The notes beneath the pieces are model-generated. The model made no database searches, was not told the DNA's origin, and saw only the letters and a list, made by a program, of their open reading frames with translations. From positions 1-32,901 of the forward strand of contig JAJYRZ010000004.1 of NCBI GenBank assembly GCA_021793835.1: 32,901 nt of DNA. Reading direction: 5' to 3'. This document shows, one piece after another, positions 24,653-32,901 of the stretch (the stretch's first letter is position 1; the number at the start of each line of letters is the position of its first letter). The DNA is from Actinomycetes bacterium. GTDB lineage: Bacteria; Actinomycetota; Actinomycetes; Mycobacteriales; Mycobacteriaceae. Made by a program: the position numbers and the translations under genes.

Positions 24653-25843
24653 TCAGGCCTCCGCACCGCGCACGGGCTCGCACACGAACGCGACCCCGGA
24701 CCGGCCGATCCGGGTGATCACCACCGACAGGGCGCGGTCGCCGCGCAGTCGCATGCGGCGGCGCAGCGCATCGGGGTCGGTCTGCACCCCGCGCACCAGG
24801 ATCTCCACCGAGCCGGCGCCGAGCCGGGCCAGTTCGGCGCGCAGCGCCTTGTCCTTGACGGTGGTGCGCGCCAGGATGCGGTGCCCGCGCACCCCGACCG
24901 GCAACCGGTTCCCGGTCAGGTGGGCGATCTGCGGGTCGAGCTGCCAGAGCCCGTGCCGGGCCGCGTACTGGCGCACCAGCCCCGCGCGGACCACCGCCCC
25001 GTCCGGGTCGACGATGTACTCCCCCGGCGCGGCCGGATCCACCTGGCCGGGCTCGGCGTCGGTGTAGGTCTGTGCGGTCACGGCCCCGTCCGGACCGGTG
25101 CGCAGCACACTGGCCCGCCGCGTCACGGCGGGCTCGGTGAGCCCGGGCGAATACAGGCAGGCCTCGCGCACAACGCCGTCGAGCGAGGTCACCTCCACCT
25201 CGCCGGTGAACCCCAGGGCGTCGAAGTCCAGGCCCGGTGCGCATTTGACCACCAGGTCGCGCCCGCGGTGCGCGGCGAGCAGGTCCGGCAGCGGCGGCAC
25301 CAGGGCCGCCGGATCGTGCCGGCGCCGACCGCCCGCGCGGCGGGCCGGATCGGCGAGGGTGACCACGCCGGCCGACGCCCGGGTGACGGGGGTGAGCGCG
25401 TCGGCCCGCAGCAGGTGCGCGGCCGGGACGTTGCGCCGGGCCATCGCCAGGCGCACCGGGTCCAGATCCGAGCCGACCGCCACCGGACACACGGCGGCGA
25501 GCGCATCGAGTTCGGCGCCGATCGAGCAGGTCACATCGTGCACGACGCGCCCGGCCAGGCGCTGTGCCCGGTGCCGGGCCACCGCACCGGCCGTAGCCTG
25601 CTGCAGCGCCTCGTCGGTGAGCAGCCAGCGCGCCGGATCGTCGAGCTTGGCCGCGGCCCTGCGCCGCAGCAGCGTGGTCTCCACCAGCGCCGGCGCCCGG
25701 TCGGCGAACGCCGCACGCACCCGGCCCAGATCGGCCAGGTGCGTGCGGTCGGACAGTTCCAGCGCGCCCACCTCGGCCAGCGCCGCCCGGCCCGGTTCCG
25801 AGTCCAGGTAGGCGACGTCGGCCGCGGTGAACCCGTAGCCCAC
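24653..25843 (-). CDS. Class I SAM methyltransferase with THUMP-like domain (Rv3037c-like)
   Basis: VTCSIGAELDALAAVCPVAVGSDLDPVRLAMARRN (SAM motif I region) plus C-terminal domain ending in VEILVRGVQTDPDALRRRMRLRGDRALSVVITRIG. Confidence 0.85.
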   Translation of the reverse strand: MGYGFTAADVAYLDSEPGRAALAEVGALELSDRTHLADLGRVRAAFADRAPALVETTLLRRRAAAKLDDPARWLLTDEALQQATAGAVARHRAQRLAGRVVHDVTCSIGAELDALAAVCPVAVGSDLDPVRLAMARRNVPAAHLLRADALTPVTRASAGVVTLADPARRAGGRRRHDPAALVPPLPDLLAAHRGRDLVVKCAPGLDFDALGFTGEVEVTSLDGVVREACLYSPGLTEPAVTRRASVLRTGPDGAVTAQTYTDAEPGQVDPAAPGEYIVDPDGAVVRAGLVRQYAARHGLWQLDPQIAHLTGNRLPVGVRGHRILARTTVKDKALRAELARLGAGSVEILVRGVQTDPDALRRRMRLRGDRALSVVITRIGRSGVAFVCEPVRGAEA

Positions 25844-25848
25844 GGCGC

Positions 25849-26823
25849 TCAGGCGGGCTTGCGGCCGGTGATCATCACGTTGTAGTAGAACGAGCGCGGC
25901 ACGAAGCGGCGCATGATGTTCTCGTCCACCCACGACAGGGTCTTGAACCCGCCGAAAGCGAACCGCGCCCAGTTCCAGCCCAGCTTCTCGCCCGGCACCG
26001 CGGCCTCGAAGGTGCGCACCGGCCAGCCGAGCATCGCCGCGGTGAACTCCTCGGTCACCGCCTTCACCTCGGTGCCGCCGGCGCTGCGCGCCAGCTCCTC
26101 CAGGTGGGCCGGGTCGAAGGTGTGGATGTCGACCACGGCCTCCAGCGCGGCCGCCCGCGAGGACTCGTCGAGCTCGGCCTGCGGCCGGCGCCACGAGGCC
26201 AGGCCCGGCAGCCGGGTGACGTTCGTGGTCGCCGCCCAGGTGGCGCGCGAGAGCCAGCGGGCGTAGAAGTCGCCGACGGTGCTCGGCTCACCGGCGAAGA
26301 CGAACCGGCCGCCCGGCTTGAGCACCCGCATCACCTCGCGCATCGACTGCTCGACGTCCGGGATGTGGTGCAGCACCGCGTGCCCGACCACCAGATCGAA
26401 GGTCTCGTCCTCGTACGGGATGGTCTCGGCGTCGGCCACCCGGCCGTCGACGTCCAGGCCCAGGTTCTCGGCGTTGCGCAGCGCGACCTTGACCATGCCC
26501 GGCGACAGGTCGGTCACCGAGCCCTTCTTCGCCACCCCGGACTGCATGAGGTTGAGCAAGAAGAAGCCGGTGCCGCAGCCGAGCTCGAGGGCGCGCTCGT
26601 AGGGCAGGTCGGCGTCGGGGGCGGCGGCGTCGAAGCGGCCGCGCGCGTAGTCGATGCAGCGCTCGTCGTAGGAGATCGACCACTTGTCGTCGTAGCTCTC
26701 GGCCTCCCAGTCGTGGTACAGCACCTGGGCGAGCTTGGTGTCGGAGTAGGCGGCCTCGACCTCTTCGGCGGTGGCGTGCGGGTTCGGGGCCGGATCGACG
26801 GCCTCGGCGCGGGGAGTGCTCAT
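25849..26823 (-). CDS. Class I SAM-dependent methyltransferase (Rv3038c-like)
   Basis: YERALELGCGTGFFLLNLMQSGVAKKGSVTDLSPGMVKVALRNAENLGLDVDGRVADAETIPYEDETFDLVVGHAVLHHIPDVEQSMREVMRVLKPGGRFVFAGEPS. Confidence 0.92.
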   Translation of the reverse strand: MSTPRAEAVDPAPNPHATAEEVEAAYSDTKLAQVLYHDWEAESYDDKWSISYDERCIDYARGRFDAAAPDADLPYERALELGCGTGFFLLNLMQSGVAKKGSVTDLSPGMVKVALRNAENLGLDVDGRVADAETIPYEDETFDLVVGHAVLHHIPDVEQSMREVMRVLKPGGRFVFAGEPSTVGDFYARWLSRATWAATTNVTRLPGLASWRRPQAELDESSRAAALEAVVDIHTFDPAHLEELARSAGGTEVKAVTEEFTAAMLGWPVRTFEAAVPGEKLGWNWARFAFGGFKTLSWVDENIMRRFVPRSFYYNVMITGRKPA

Positions 26824-26851
26824 GGGGTTCTCACTTCTCGTGCGGGGCCGA

Positions 26852-27631
26852 TCAGCGGCCGGTGAACTCGGCCTTACCGGGGCCGTTGTCGATGAACGAC
26901 CGCATCCCGACGGTGCGGTCCTCGGTGGTGAACAGGGCGGCGAACAGGCGGGCCTCCACGGCCAGTCCGGCCGTAAGGTCCAGCTCGACGCCCTCGTCGA
27001 TCGCGGCCTTGGCCGCGGCCAGTGCCCGGGCCGGGCCGCCGACGAAGCGGGCCGCCCACTCACGGGCGGCGTTGTAGACCTCGTCGGGTGCGACGACCTG
27101 GTCGACCAGACCGATCGCCAGCGCCTCGTCGGCGCCGACGTGCCGGCCGGAGAACACCAGGTCCTTGGCCTTGGCCGGGCCGATCAGCCGGGCCAGGCGC
27201 TGGGTGCCGCCCCCGCCCGGGATGATGCCCAGCAGGATCTCGGGCGTGCCGAGCTTGCCGTTGTCGCCGATGATCCGGTGGTCGGCACCGAGCGCGACCT
27301 CCAGGCCGCCGCCGAGCGCGTAGCCGGTGATCGCGGCGACCGTCGGCTTGGAGATCTCCGAGATCACCCCGATGGCGCGCTGGAGTTCGGCGGCGATCAG
27401 TGCCATCTCGGCGGCCGACATCTCGGCCATCTCCTTGACGTCCGCACCGGCGGCGAAGATCTTCTCCCCGCCGTAGACGATCACCGCGGCGACGTCTTCG
27501 CGCGCGTCGGCCTCGGCGGCCGCGGCGGCCAGTTCGCGCTGGAGCTGACGGTTCAGCGCGTTCATCGGGGGACGGTCCAGTCGGATGGTCCCGATGCCGT
27601 CGACGACCTCGAGTGTGACGAATTCAGCCAT
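26852..27631 (-). CDS. Enoyl-CoA hydratase/isomerase (Rv3039c EchA17-like)
   Basis: MAEFVTLEVVDGIGTIRLDRPPMNALNRQLQREL...KIFAAGADVKEMAEM...ITGYALGGGLEVALGADHRI...EILLGIIPGGGGTQRL. Confidence 0.95.
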   Translation of the reverse strand: MAEFVTLEVVDGIGTIRLDRPPMNALNRQLQRELAAAAAEADAREDVAAVIVYGGEKIFAAGADVKEMAEMSAAEMALIAAELQRAIGVISEISKPTVAAITGYALGGGLEVALGADHRIIGDNGKLGTPEILLGIIPGGGGTQRLARLIGPAKAKDLVFSGRHVGADEALAIGLVDQVVAPDEVYNAAREWAARFVGGPARALAAAKAAIDEGVELDLTAGLAVEARLFAALFTTEDRTVGMRSFIDNGPGKAEFTGR

Positions 27632-27717
27632 GGGGCGCAGACTACCGCTTGACACAGGTTCCAGTCGCATCCGCCCCGCACCGGCTACCGGCCGGCAGCC
27701 GCGGCGCCGGTCACGGC

Positions 27718-28521
27718 CTACAGGGCGCCGCTCGGCAGCTGCGCGAGATAGCGGTCCGCGCCGTCGAAGTCGATCGTCCACCCGGTCGCGGTGCGCACCA
27801 GATCCGGCTGGATCGGGGCGATCTCCGGCCGGGCCGCCAGCGCAGCGTCGACGGTGTCGAACGCAGCCAGCGATTCGAGCTGCGCCCAGGTCGGCGGCAG
27901 CAGCCGGGTCTCACCGTCCCGGAACCGGTCGAGCTCGGCGGCCGGTCGCGACCAGTGCACCCCGGCGGCCTCGCTGGTGCGCCCGTCGGGCTCCTGGCCG
28001 CGCGGTAAGGCCGCGACGAAGAAGTGCGTGTCGTACCGGCGGGTCTCCCCGACCGGGGTGATCCATCGGGACCAGGCGCGCAGCCGGCCGCTGTCGACGA
28101 TCAGCCCGCGCTCGCGCAGGAAGTCGGCGAAGGCCATCCGGTGCGACTCGATCTCCACCCGCTGATCGCCGTAACGCCGCGCGTCGGCGACCACCTCGCC
28201 GGGGGTGTCGCCGGCCAGCAGCACCCCGCACTCCTCGAAGGTCTCGCGCACCGCGGCGGTGACCAGGGCCCGGGCCCGGCCCTCATCGGTGCCCCAGCGC
28301 TGCGCCCACCACTGCGGGTCCGGTCCGGCCCAGCCGATGCGGGCGCCCTCGCCGGGATCGACCCCGCCGCCGGGGAAGACGGTCATCCCGCCGGCGAAGT
28401 CCATACCGGTGACCCGGCGCAGCAGGAACACCTCGATGCCGCCCACGCCGTCGCGCAGCAGCATCACCGTGGCCGCATCGCGCACCGGCACATCGGCCCG
28501 GCCCACCGGATCGAGCGGCAT
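27718..28521 (-). CDS. NUDIX hydrolase (Rv3040c-like)
   Basis: MTVFPGGGVDPGE...LVTAAVRETFEECGVLL (Nudix box with insertion); ATGA overlap with upstream ABC gene. Confidence 0.9.
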   Translation of the reverse strand: MPLDPVGRADVPVRDAATVMLLRDGVGGIEVFLLRRVTGMDFAGGMTVFPGGGVDPGEGARIGWAGPDPQWWAQRWGTDEGRARALVTAAVRETFEECGVLLAGDTPGEVVADARRYGDQRVEIESHRMAFADFLRERGLIVDSGRLRAWSRWITPVGETRRYDTHFFVAALPRGQEPDGRTSEAAGVHWSRPAAELDRFRDGETRLLPPTWAQLESLAAFDTVDAALAARPEIAPIQPDLVRTATGWTIDFDGADRYLAQLPSGAL

Positions 28522-29333
28522 CAGATCCGTCCCTCCGCAGCCCGCCGGGCGAAGAAACGTCCGCCCTCGCGCTGCAGTGCGATCGGCTGGCCGAAGGCGG
28601 TCGAGAGGTTCTCGGCGGTGATCACCTGGTCGATCGGCCCCTGCGCCACCGCGCGGCCCTGGCTGAGCAGCAGCGCGTGGGTGAAGCCGGGCGGGATCTC
28701 CTCGACGTGGTGGGTCACCAGCACCGTGGCCGGGGCGTCGGGGTCGGCGGCCAGTTCGGCCAGCCGCACCACCAGGTCCTCGCGCCCGCCCAGATCCAGT
28801 CCCGCCGCCGGTTCGTCGAGCAGCAGCAGCTCCGGATCGGTCATCAGCGCCCGGGCGATGAGCACCCGCTTGCGTTCGCCCTCGGACAGGGTGCCGAAGG
28901 TGCGTGCCGCCAGATGACCGACACCGAGGGAGTCCAGCAGCTCCTCGGCCCGGTCGAGGTCCATCCGGTCGTAGCGTTCGCGCCAGCGGCCCAGCACCGC
29001 GTATCCGGCCGAGACCACCAGGTCGCGCACGACCTCGTCGTCGGGGATGCGCGAGGCCAGCGCCGCCGAGGACAGGCCGATGCGGGCCCGCAGTTCGGCG
29101 ACCTCCACCCGGCCCATCACCTCGCCGAGGATGTGCGCGGTGCCGGCCGACGGGAACTCCTGGGCGCCGGCCAGGCGGATCAGCGAGGTCTTCCCCGACC
29201 CGTTGGGGCCGAGGATCACCCACCGCTCGTCCAGTTCCACACGCCAGGAGACGGGTCCCACGAGCGTCGTCCCTCCGCGTACCAGGGACGTGTCATGCAG
29301 GTCGATGAGCAGGTCAAGATCCGGTTCCACCAC
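28521..29333 (-). CDS. ABC transporter ATP-binding protein (Rv3041c-like)
   Basis: Walker A GPNGSGKT, signature LSEGERKRVLIARAL, Walker B ELLLLDEPAAGLD, H-loop VTHHVEEI. Confidence 0.93.
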   Translation of the reverse strand: MVEPDLDLLIDLHDTSLVRGGTTLVGPVSWRVELDERWVILGPNGSGKTSLIRLAGAQEFPSAGTAHILGEVMGRVEVAELRARIGLSSAALASRIPDDEVVRDLVVSAGYAVLGRWRERYDRMDLDRAEELLDSLGVGHLAARTFGTLSEGERKRVLIARALMTDPELLLLDEPAAGLDLGGREDLVVRLAELAADPDAPATVLVTHHVEEIPPGFTHALLLSQGRAVAQGPIDQVITAENLSTAFGQPIALQREGGRFFARRAAEGRI

Positions 29334-29400
29334 GGCTCCATCTTGTCCCACCGGCACGCCGGGCGGTGGGACGGTCCCGCTATGCGGGGGTGTCGCGCCC

Positions 29401-29430
29401 GATCCGGGCCGGGCCGGCCCGGCCCGGATC
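29401..29430. repeat. Perfect 30-bp palindrome in divergent intergenic region
   Basis: GATCCGGGCCGGGCCGGCCCGGCCCGGATC equals its own reverse complement. Confidence 0.97.
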
Positions 29431-29530
29431 CGCGCCCGCGGGTGGCAGGATCGACACGCGTGCGCCGGGGTCAGGCCGTGTCGCACACGCCGTGACCCGT
29501 CCCCGCGACCGTGAAGGAGGTGCGCCGCCG

Positions 29531-31816
29531 GTGGCCGTTCCGCCCACCCCGCCCGGTGAGGTGCCCGCGGCCGATCCGGCCGGGCTGTCGGAGGCCGACC
29601 GCGGTCTGCTGCGCGCCGGCGTGCACCCGGATCCGCACCGGCTGTTCGGCGCCCGCCCCGCCGACGGCGGCACGGTCTTCCGCGCGCTGAAACCGGCTGC
29701 GACGCACGTGGCGGTGCGCACCGCCACCGAGGTCTTCGCACTCGACGATCACGGCGACGGGGTGTTCGCCGCGTGGGCCCCGGTCCCGGTCCCGGACGAC
29801 TACCGGCTGGTGGTCACCTATCCGGGCGCCCGCACCTTCGTCGTCGCCGACGGCTACCGCATGCCGCCGACGGTCGGTGCGGACGATCTGGCCGCGCTCG
29901 CCGCGGGCACGCACCACCGGCTGTGGGAGGTGCTCGGTGCCCGACCGATGCGACTGGGCACCCCCACCGGCGCGGTCGCCGGCACCGCGTTCAGCGTCTG
30001 GGCGCCCCGCGCCGCCGGGGTCGCGGTCGTCGGCGACTTCGACGGCTGGACCGGTTTCTCCGCGCCCATGCGGCGCCTGGCCGGCGGGGTGTGGGAGGTG
30101 TTCGTCCCGGAGGTCGGCCCGGGCGAGCTGTACAAGTTCCGCATCCGCACCGCGGACGATCCGGCCGGCTTCCGTGACCGCGCCGATCCGATGGCCCGGG
30201 CGGCCGAGCTGCCGCCGAAGACCGCCTCGAAGATCGCGGATCCCGGCCACCGGCTCCGCGGCCGCAGGCGGAGGGCGGCCCGCGACCGCGCGGCCGACCG
30301 GCCGGCCCCGATCAGCGTGCTCGAGGTGCATCTGGGTTCCTGGCGGATCCCCGGCGACTACCGCCGCGCCGCGGTCGAACTGGTCGGCTACGCCGCCGAA
30401 CTCGGGGTCACCCACCTCGAACTGCTGCCGGTGGCCGAACATCCCTACGGCGGCTCCTGGGGCTACCAGGTCACCTCCTACTACGCGCCGACCGCGCGCT
30501 ACGGCGATCCCGACGGGCTCGCCGCACTCGTGGATGCCTGCCACGACGCCGGCATCGGGGTGATCGTGGACTGGGTGCCCGCGCACTTCCCCCGGGACGG
30601 CTACGCGCTGGCCCGCTTCGACGGCGAGCCTTTATACGAACCGGCAGATCCGCTGCTGGCCGACCATCCCGACTGGGGCACGCTGACCTTCGACTACGAC
30701 CGGCCCGAGGTGCGCGCCTTCCTGATCTCCAACGCGCTGTACTGGCTCGAGGAGTTCGGCGTCGACGGGCTGCGCATCGACGCGGTGGCCTCGATGCTCT
30801 ACCGCGACTACTCCCGCGCCCCCGGCGCCTGGTCGCCCAACCGGTGGGGCGGGCGGGAGAACCTGGCCGCGATCTCCCTGCTGGCCGAGATCACCGCCGC
30901 GATCGACCGGGCGCGGCCCGGTGCCCTGGTGATCGCCGAGGACTCCAGCGACCGGCCCGGTCTGACCGCGCCGCGCACGGCGGGTGGCTCGGGGTTCACC
31001 CACTCCTGGGACCTGGGCTGGATGCACGCGGTCACCGCCTGGTTCGGCGCCGACGATCCGGCGGCGGCCGGGGTCGCCGAGGCCGCGCGCACAAGGCTGG
31101 CCCGGGCGCACCGCGAGACGCGCGTGCTCGCGCTCGGCCACGACGAGGTGGTGCACGGCAAGGGCACCCCGGTCACCCGCATGCCGGGCCCGCGCGAAGT
31201 CCAGCTCGCCGGCTTCCGCGCCCTGCTCGGGCTGATGTTCGCCTGGCCGGGGGCGAAACTGCTGTTCATGGGCCAGGAGTACGGGCAGACCGGAGAGTGG
31301 TCGGAGTTCTTCGGCCTGGACTGGAAGCAGCTGCGCGATCCGGCGCACCTGCGCATCCTGGCCCTGGTCTCCACGCTCAACCGGCTCTACCGCCGCACCG
31401 CGGTGCTGTGGGCCTTCGACGCCGACCCGCGGTCCGTGCGCTGGCTCGACGCGGCCGACCCGGCGGTCGTGCTGCTGCTGCGCCGGGCCGTGCCCGACGA
31501 CCTGGGCCCGCGCCCGGCGCCGGGTGACGATGCGGGCGCCGGCGACGGCGACGATCCCGAGATCGAGGCGCTGCTGTGCGTGCCCAACTTCGCGTTCACC
31601 GCGCGCACGGTCGTCCTGCCCGAGCCACCGGTCGGCGCCGACCGGTGGACGGTGCTGCTCGACACCGCCGACTACGGCCCGCCTGAGGTCGGCGCCGCGC
31701 GCCCGGTGCGGATCCCCGGCGGCCGCGCGGTCGACGTGCCGGCACGCAGTACCGTGTGGCTGGCCCCCCGCCCAGCCGGCGGGGCCGCGCACACCCCGAC
31801 GAGGAGGACGCCGTGA
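29531..31816 (+). CDS. glgB: 1,4-alpha-glucan branching enzyme (GH13)
   Basis: CBM48 YKFRI region, VLEVHLGSWR, ELLPVAEHPYGGSWGYQVTSYYAPTARYG, DGLRIDAVASMLYRDYSR, VIAEDSSDRPG, LGHDEVVHGKGTP, FMGQEYGQTGEWSE; RBS AAGGAGG 10 nt before GTG. Confidence 0.94.
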   Translation: MAVPPTPPGEVPAADPAGLSEADRGLLRAGVHPDPHRLFGARPADGGTVFRALKPAATHVAVRTATEVFALDDHGDGVFAAWAPVPVPDDYRLVVTYPGARTFVVADGYRMPPTVGADDLAALAAGTHHRLWEVLGARPMRLGTPTGAVAGTAFSVWAPRAAGVAVVGDFDGWTGFSAPMRRLAGGVWEVFVPEVGPGELYKFRIRTADDPAGFRDRADPMARAAELPPKTASKIADPGHRLRGRRRRAARDRAADRPAPISVLEVHLGSWRIPGDYRRAAVELVGYAAELGVTHLELLPVAEHPYGGSWGYQVTSYYAPTARYGDPDGLAALVDACHDAGIGVIVDWVPAHFPRDGYALARFDGEPLYEPADPLLADHPDWGTLTFDYDRPEVRAFLISNALYWLEEFGVDGLRIDAVASMLYRDYSRAPGAWSPNRWGGRENLAAISLLAEITAAIDRARPGALVIAEDSSDRPGLTAPRTAGGSGFTHSWDLGWMHAVTAWFGADDPAAAGVAEAARTRLARAHRETRVLALGHDEVVHGKGTPVTRMPGPREVQLAGFRALLGLMFAWPGAKLLFMGQEYGQTGEWSEFFGLDWKQLRDPAHLRILALVSTLNRLYRRTAVLWAFDADPRSVRWLDAADPAVVLLLRRAVPDDLGPRPAPGDDAGAGDGDDPEIEALLCVPNFAFTARTVVLPEPPVGADRWTVLLDTADYGPPEVGAARPVRIPGGRAVDVPARSTVWLAPRPAGGAAHTPTRRTP

Positions 31817-32895
31817 CCCGCTCCAGCCCGGCCGGTCTGTCCCGGGCGGCCGCCGCCGTGGCCGCGACCGCACTCCTGGCGCTCACCGCGTGCGGGGCCG
31901 AGCAGTCCTCGCCCGGCACCGGATCGTCTGCCGCGGCCGATGCGCAGATCGGCGACCCGGACGCCCCCACCGGGGTGCGCGAGGGCGCCCCGGTGGGCAG
32001 CACCACGGTCGACGGCACCGACTCCGGTGAGATCGATCTGGTGGCGGCCGCCGCCCTGGACGATCTGGCCGCGTTCTGGGAACCGTGGTTCACCGACACC
32101 GCGCGCCGGCCGTTCCGTCCGATCACCCGCGCGGTGTCCTGGGATGCGCGCACCGGCGGTGGCCCGCTGTTCTGCGGCGCGCCCACCGACGGCATCGTCA
32201 ACGCCGGGTACTGCGCGGCCGACGACGAGATCGGCTGGGACCGGGGGGTGCTCATGGCCGGGGTCGAGCGCGAGTACGGGCCCCTGGCGGTGGTGACGAT
32301 CCTGGCGCACGAGTACGGGCACGTCCTACAGGACCGGTTCGACGCCTCCGCTGCGCGCCGGACCCCGACGGTGGTGCTCGAACAGCAGGCCGACTGCTAC
32401 GCCGGGGCGTTCGTCCGGCATGTGGTCGACGGCGATGCCGCCCGGCTGTCGGCCTCGAGCACCGACGGACTCGACCAGGCGCTGTGGGCGATGGTCGGCA
32501 CCCGCGATCACCCGGACGACGACTACTTCTCCGGCGCCGAGCACGGCACCGGGTTCGAACGGGTCACGGCCTTCGGTGTCGGTTTCGACACCGGGGCGGG
32601 CGCCTGCGCCGATCTGGACGCCGATCATGTCGACCGGGTGCGCGGGCAGGTCCCCGAGGCGATGCTGTTCGGGCGCGGCCCGGGCCCGCGCGAGGTCACC
32701 TGGGAGCATCTGGCCGCGGTCGTGGACTCGCTGTCGGCCACCCTCGGTGCGGTACCCGGTCTGCAGATCGACGACAGCGGCCAGGACGTGGGCTGCGGGC
32801 CGGTCACGGCCGCGCAGTACTGCCCCGAGGCCGGGTTGCTCGCGGTCGATCTGGACGGACTCGCCGTGCTCGCCGAGCCCCCGCCGGAGCCGGAA
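31813..32895 (+). CDS. Neutral zinc metallopeptidase family lipoprotein (truncated by contig edge)
   Basis: GTG start overlapping glgB stop (GTGA); signal peptide plus lipobox LLALTACG; HEYGH zinc motif and EQQADCYAGAF; missed in the ORF track. Confidence 0.88.
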
Positions 32896-32901
32896 AGATC
32901 G
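32896..32901. other. Possible residual Illumina adapter (AGATCG)
   Basis: Matches the first six bases of AGATCGGAAGAGC; weak alone but consistent with the left end. Confidence 0.55.

Noticed and set aside
27649-27680. Plus-strand TTGACA-like sequence as a promoter
   Set aside because: No matching -10 and no plus-strand gene downstream; flanking genes are on the minus strand.

Overview
High-GC actinobacterial chromosomal segment, most likely Mycobacteriales/Corynebacteriales (Dietzia/Gordonia-like; genus not provable here). It reads as one complete draft contig: bases 1-9 (TTCCGATCT) and 32896-32901 (AGATCG) match the ends of Illumina adapters, and the ilvB reading frame breaks exactly at the left adapter junction. 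Gene content is mostly housekeeping and follows, from memory, the M. tuberculosis Rv3003c-Rv3041c order: ilvB(partial)-cfp6-like PH protein-ilvD-DoxX-lppZ-gatB-gatA-gatC-ACT protein-ligA-MetE-like-mnmA-cysteine desulfurase-etfA-etfB-methyltransferase/GH57/glycosyltransferase (Rv3030-Rv3032-like methylglucose-lipopolysaccharide genes)-alpha/beta hydrolase-acyltransferase-beta-propeller lipoprotein-THUMP-like methyltransferase-methyltransferase-enoyl-CoA hydratase-NUDIX-ABC ATPase. After that the order changes to an orphan glgB and a coupled zinc-metallopeptidase lipoprotein. No CRISPR, mobile element, phage, rRNA/tRNA or obvious defence system was seen. The most interesting signals are: (1) a compact ilvB attenuator with an apparently leaderless upstream peptide (V)MFTKPYVLGQRVHA and a U-tailed terminator; (2) a recurring TANNNT-N6-8-RTG layout at nine ORF starts, suggesting widespread leaderless transcription; (3) a perfect 30-bp palindrome between divergent genes at the point where Mtb-like synteny ends; (4) two unrelated glycogen-branching enzyme families plus an extra hydrolase around the MGLP-type genes. 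I found no convincing entirely new system.
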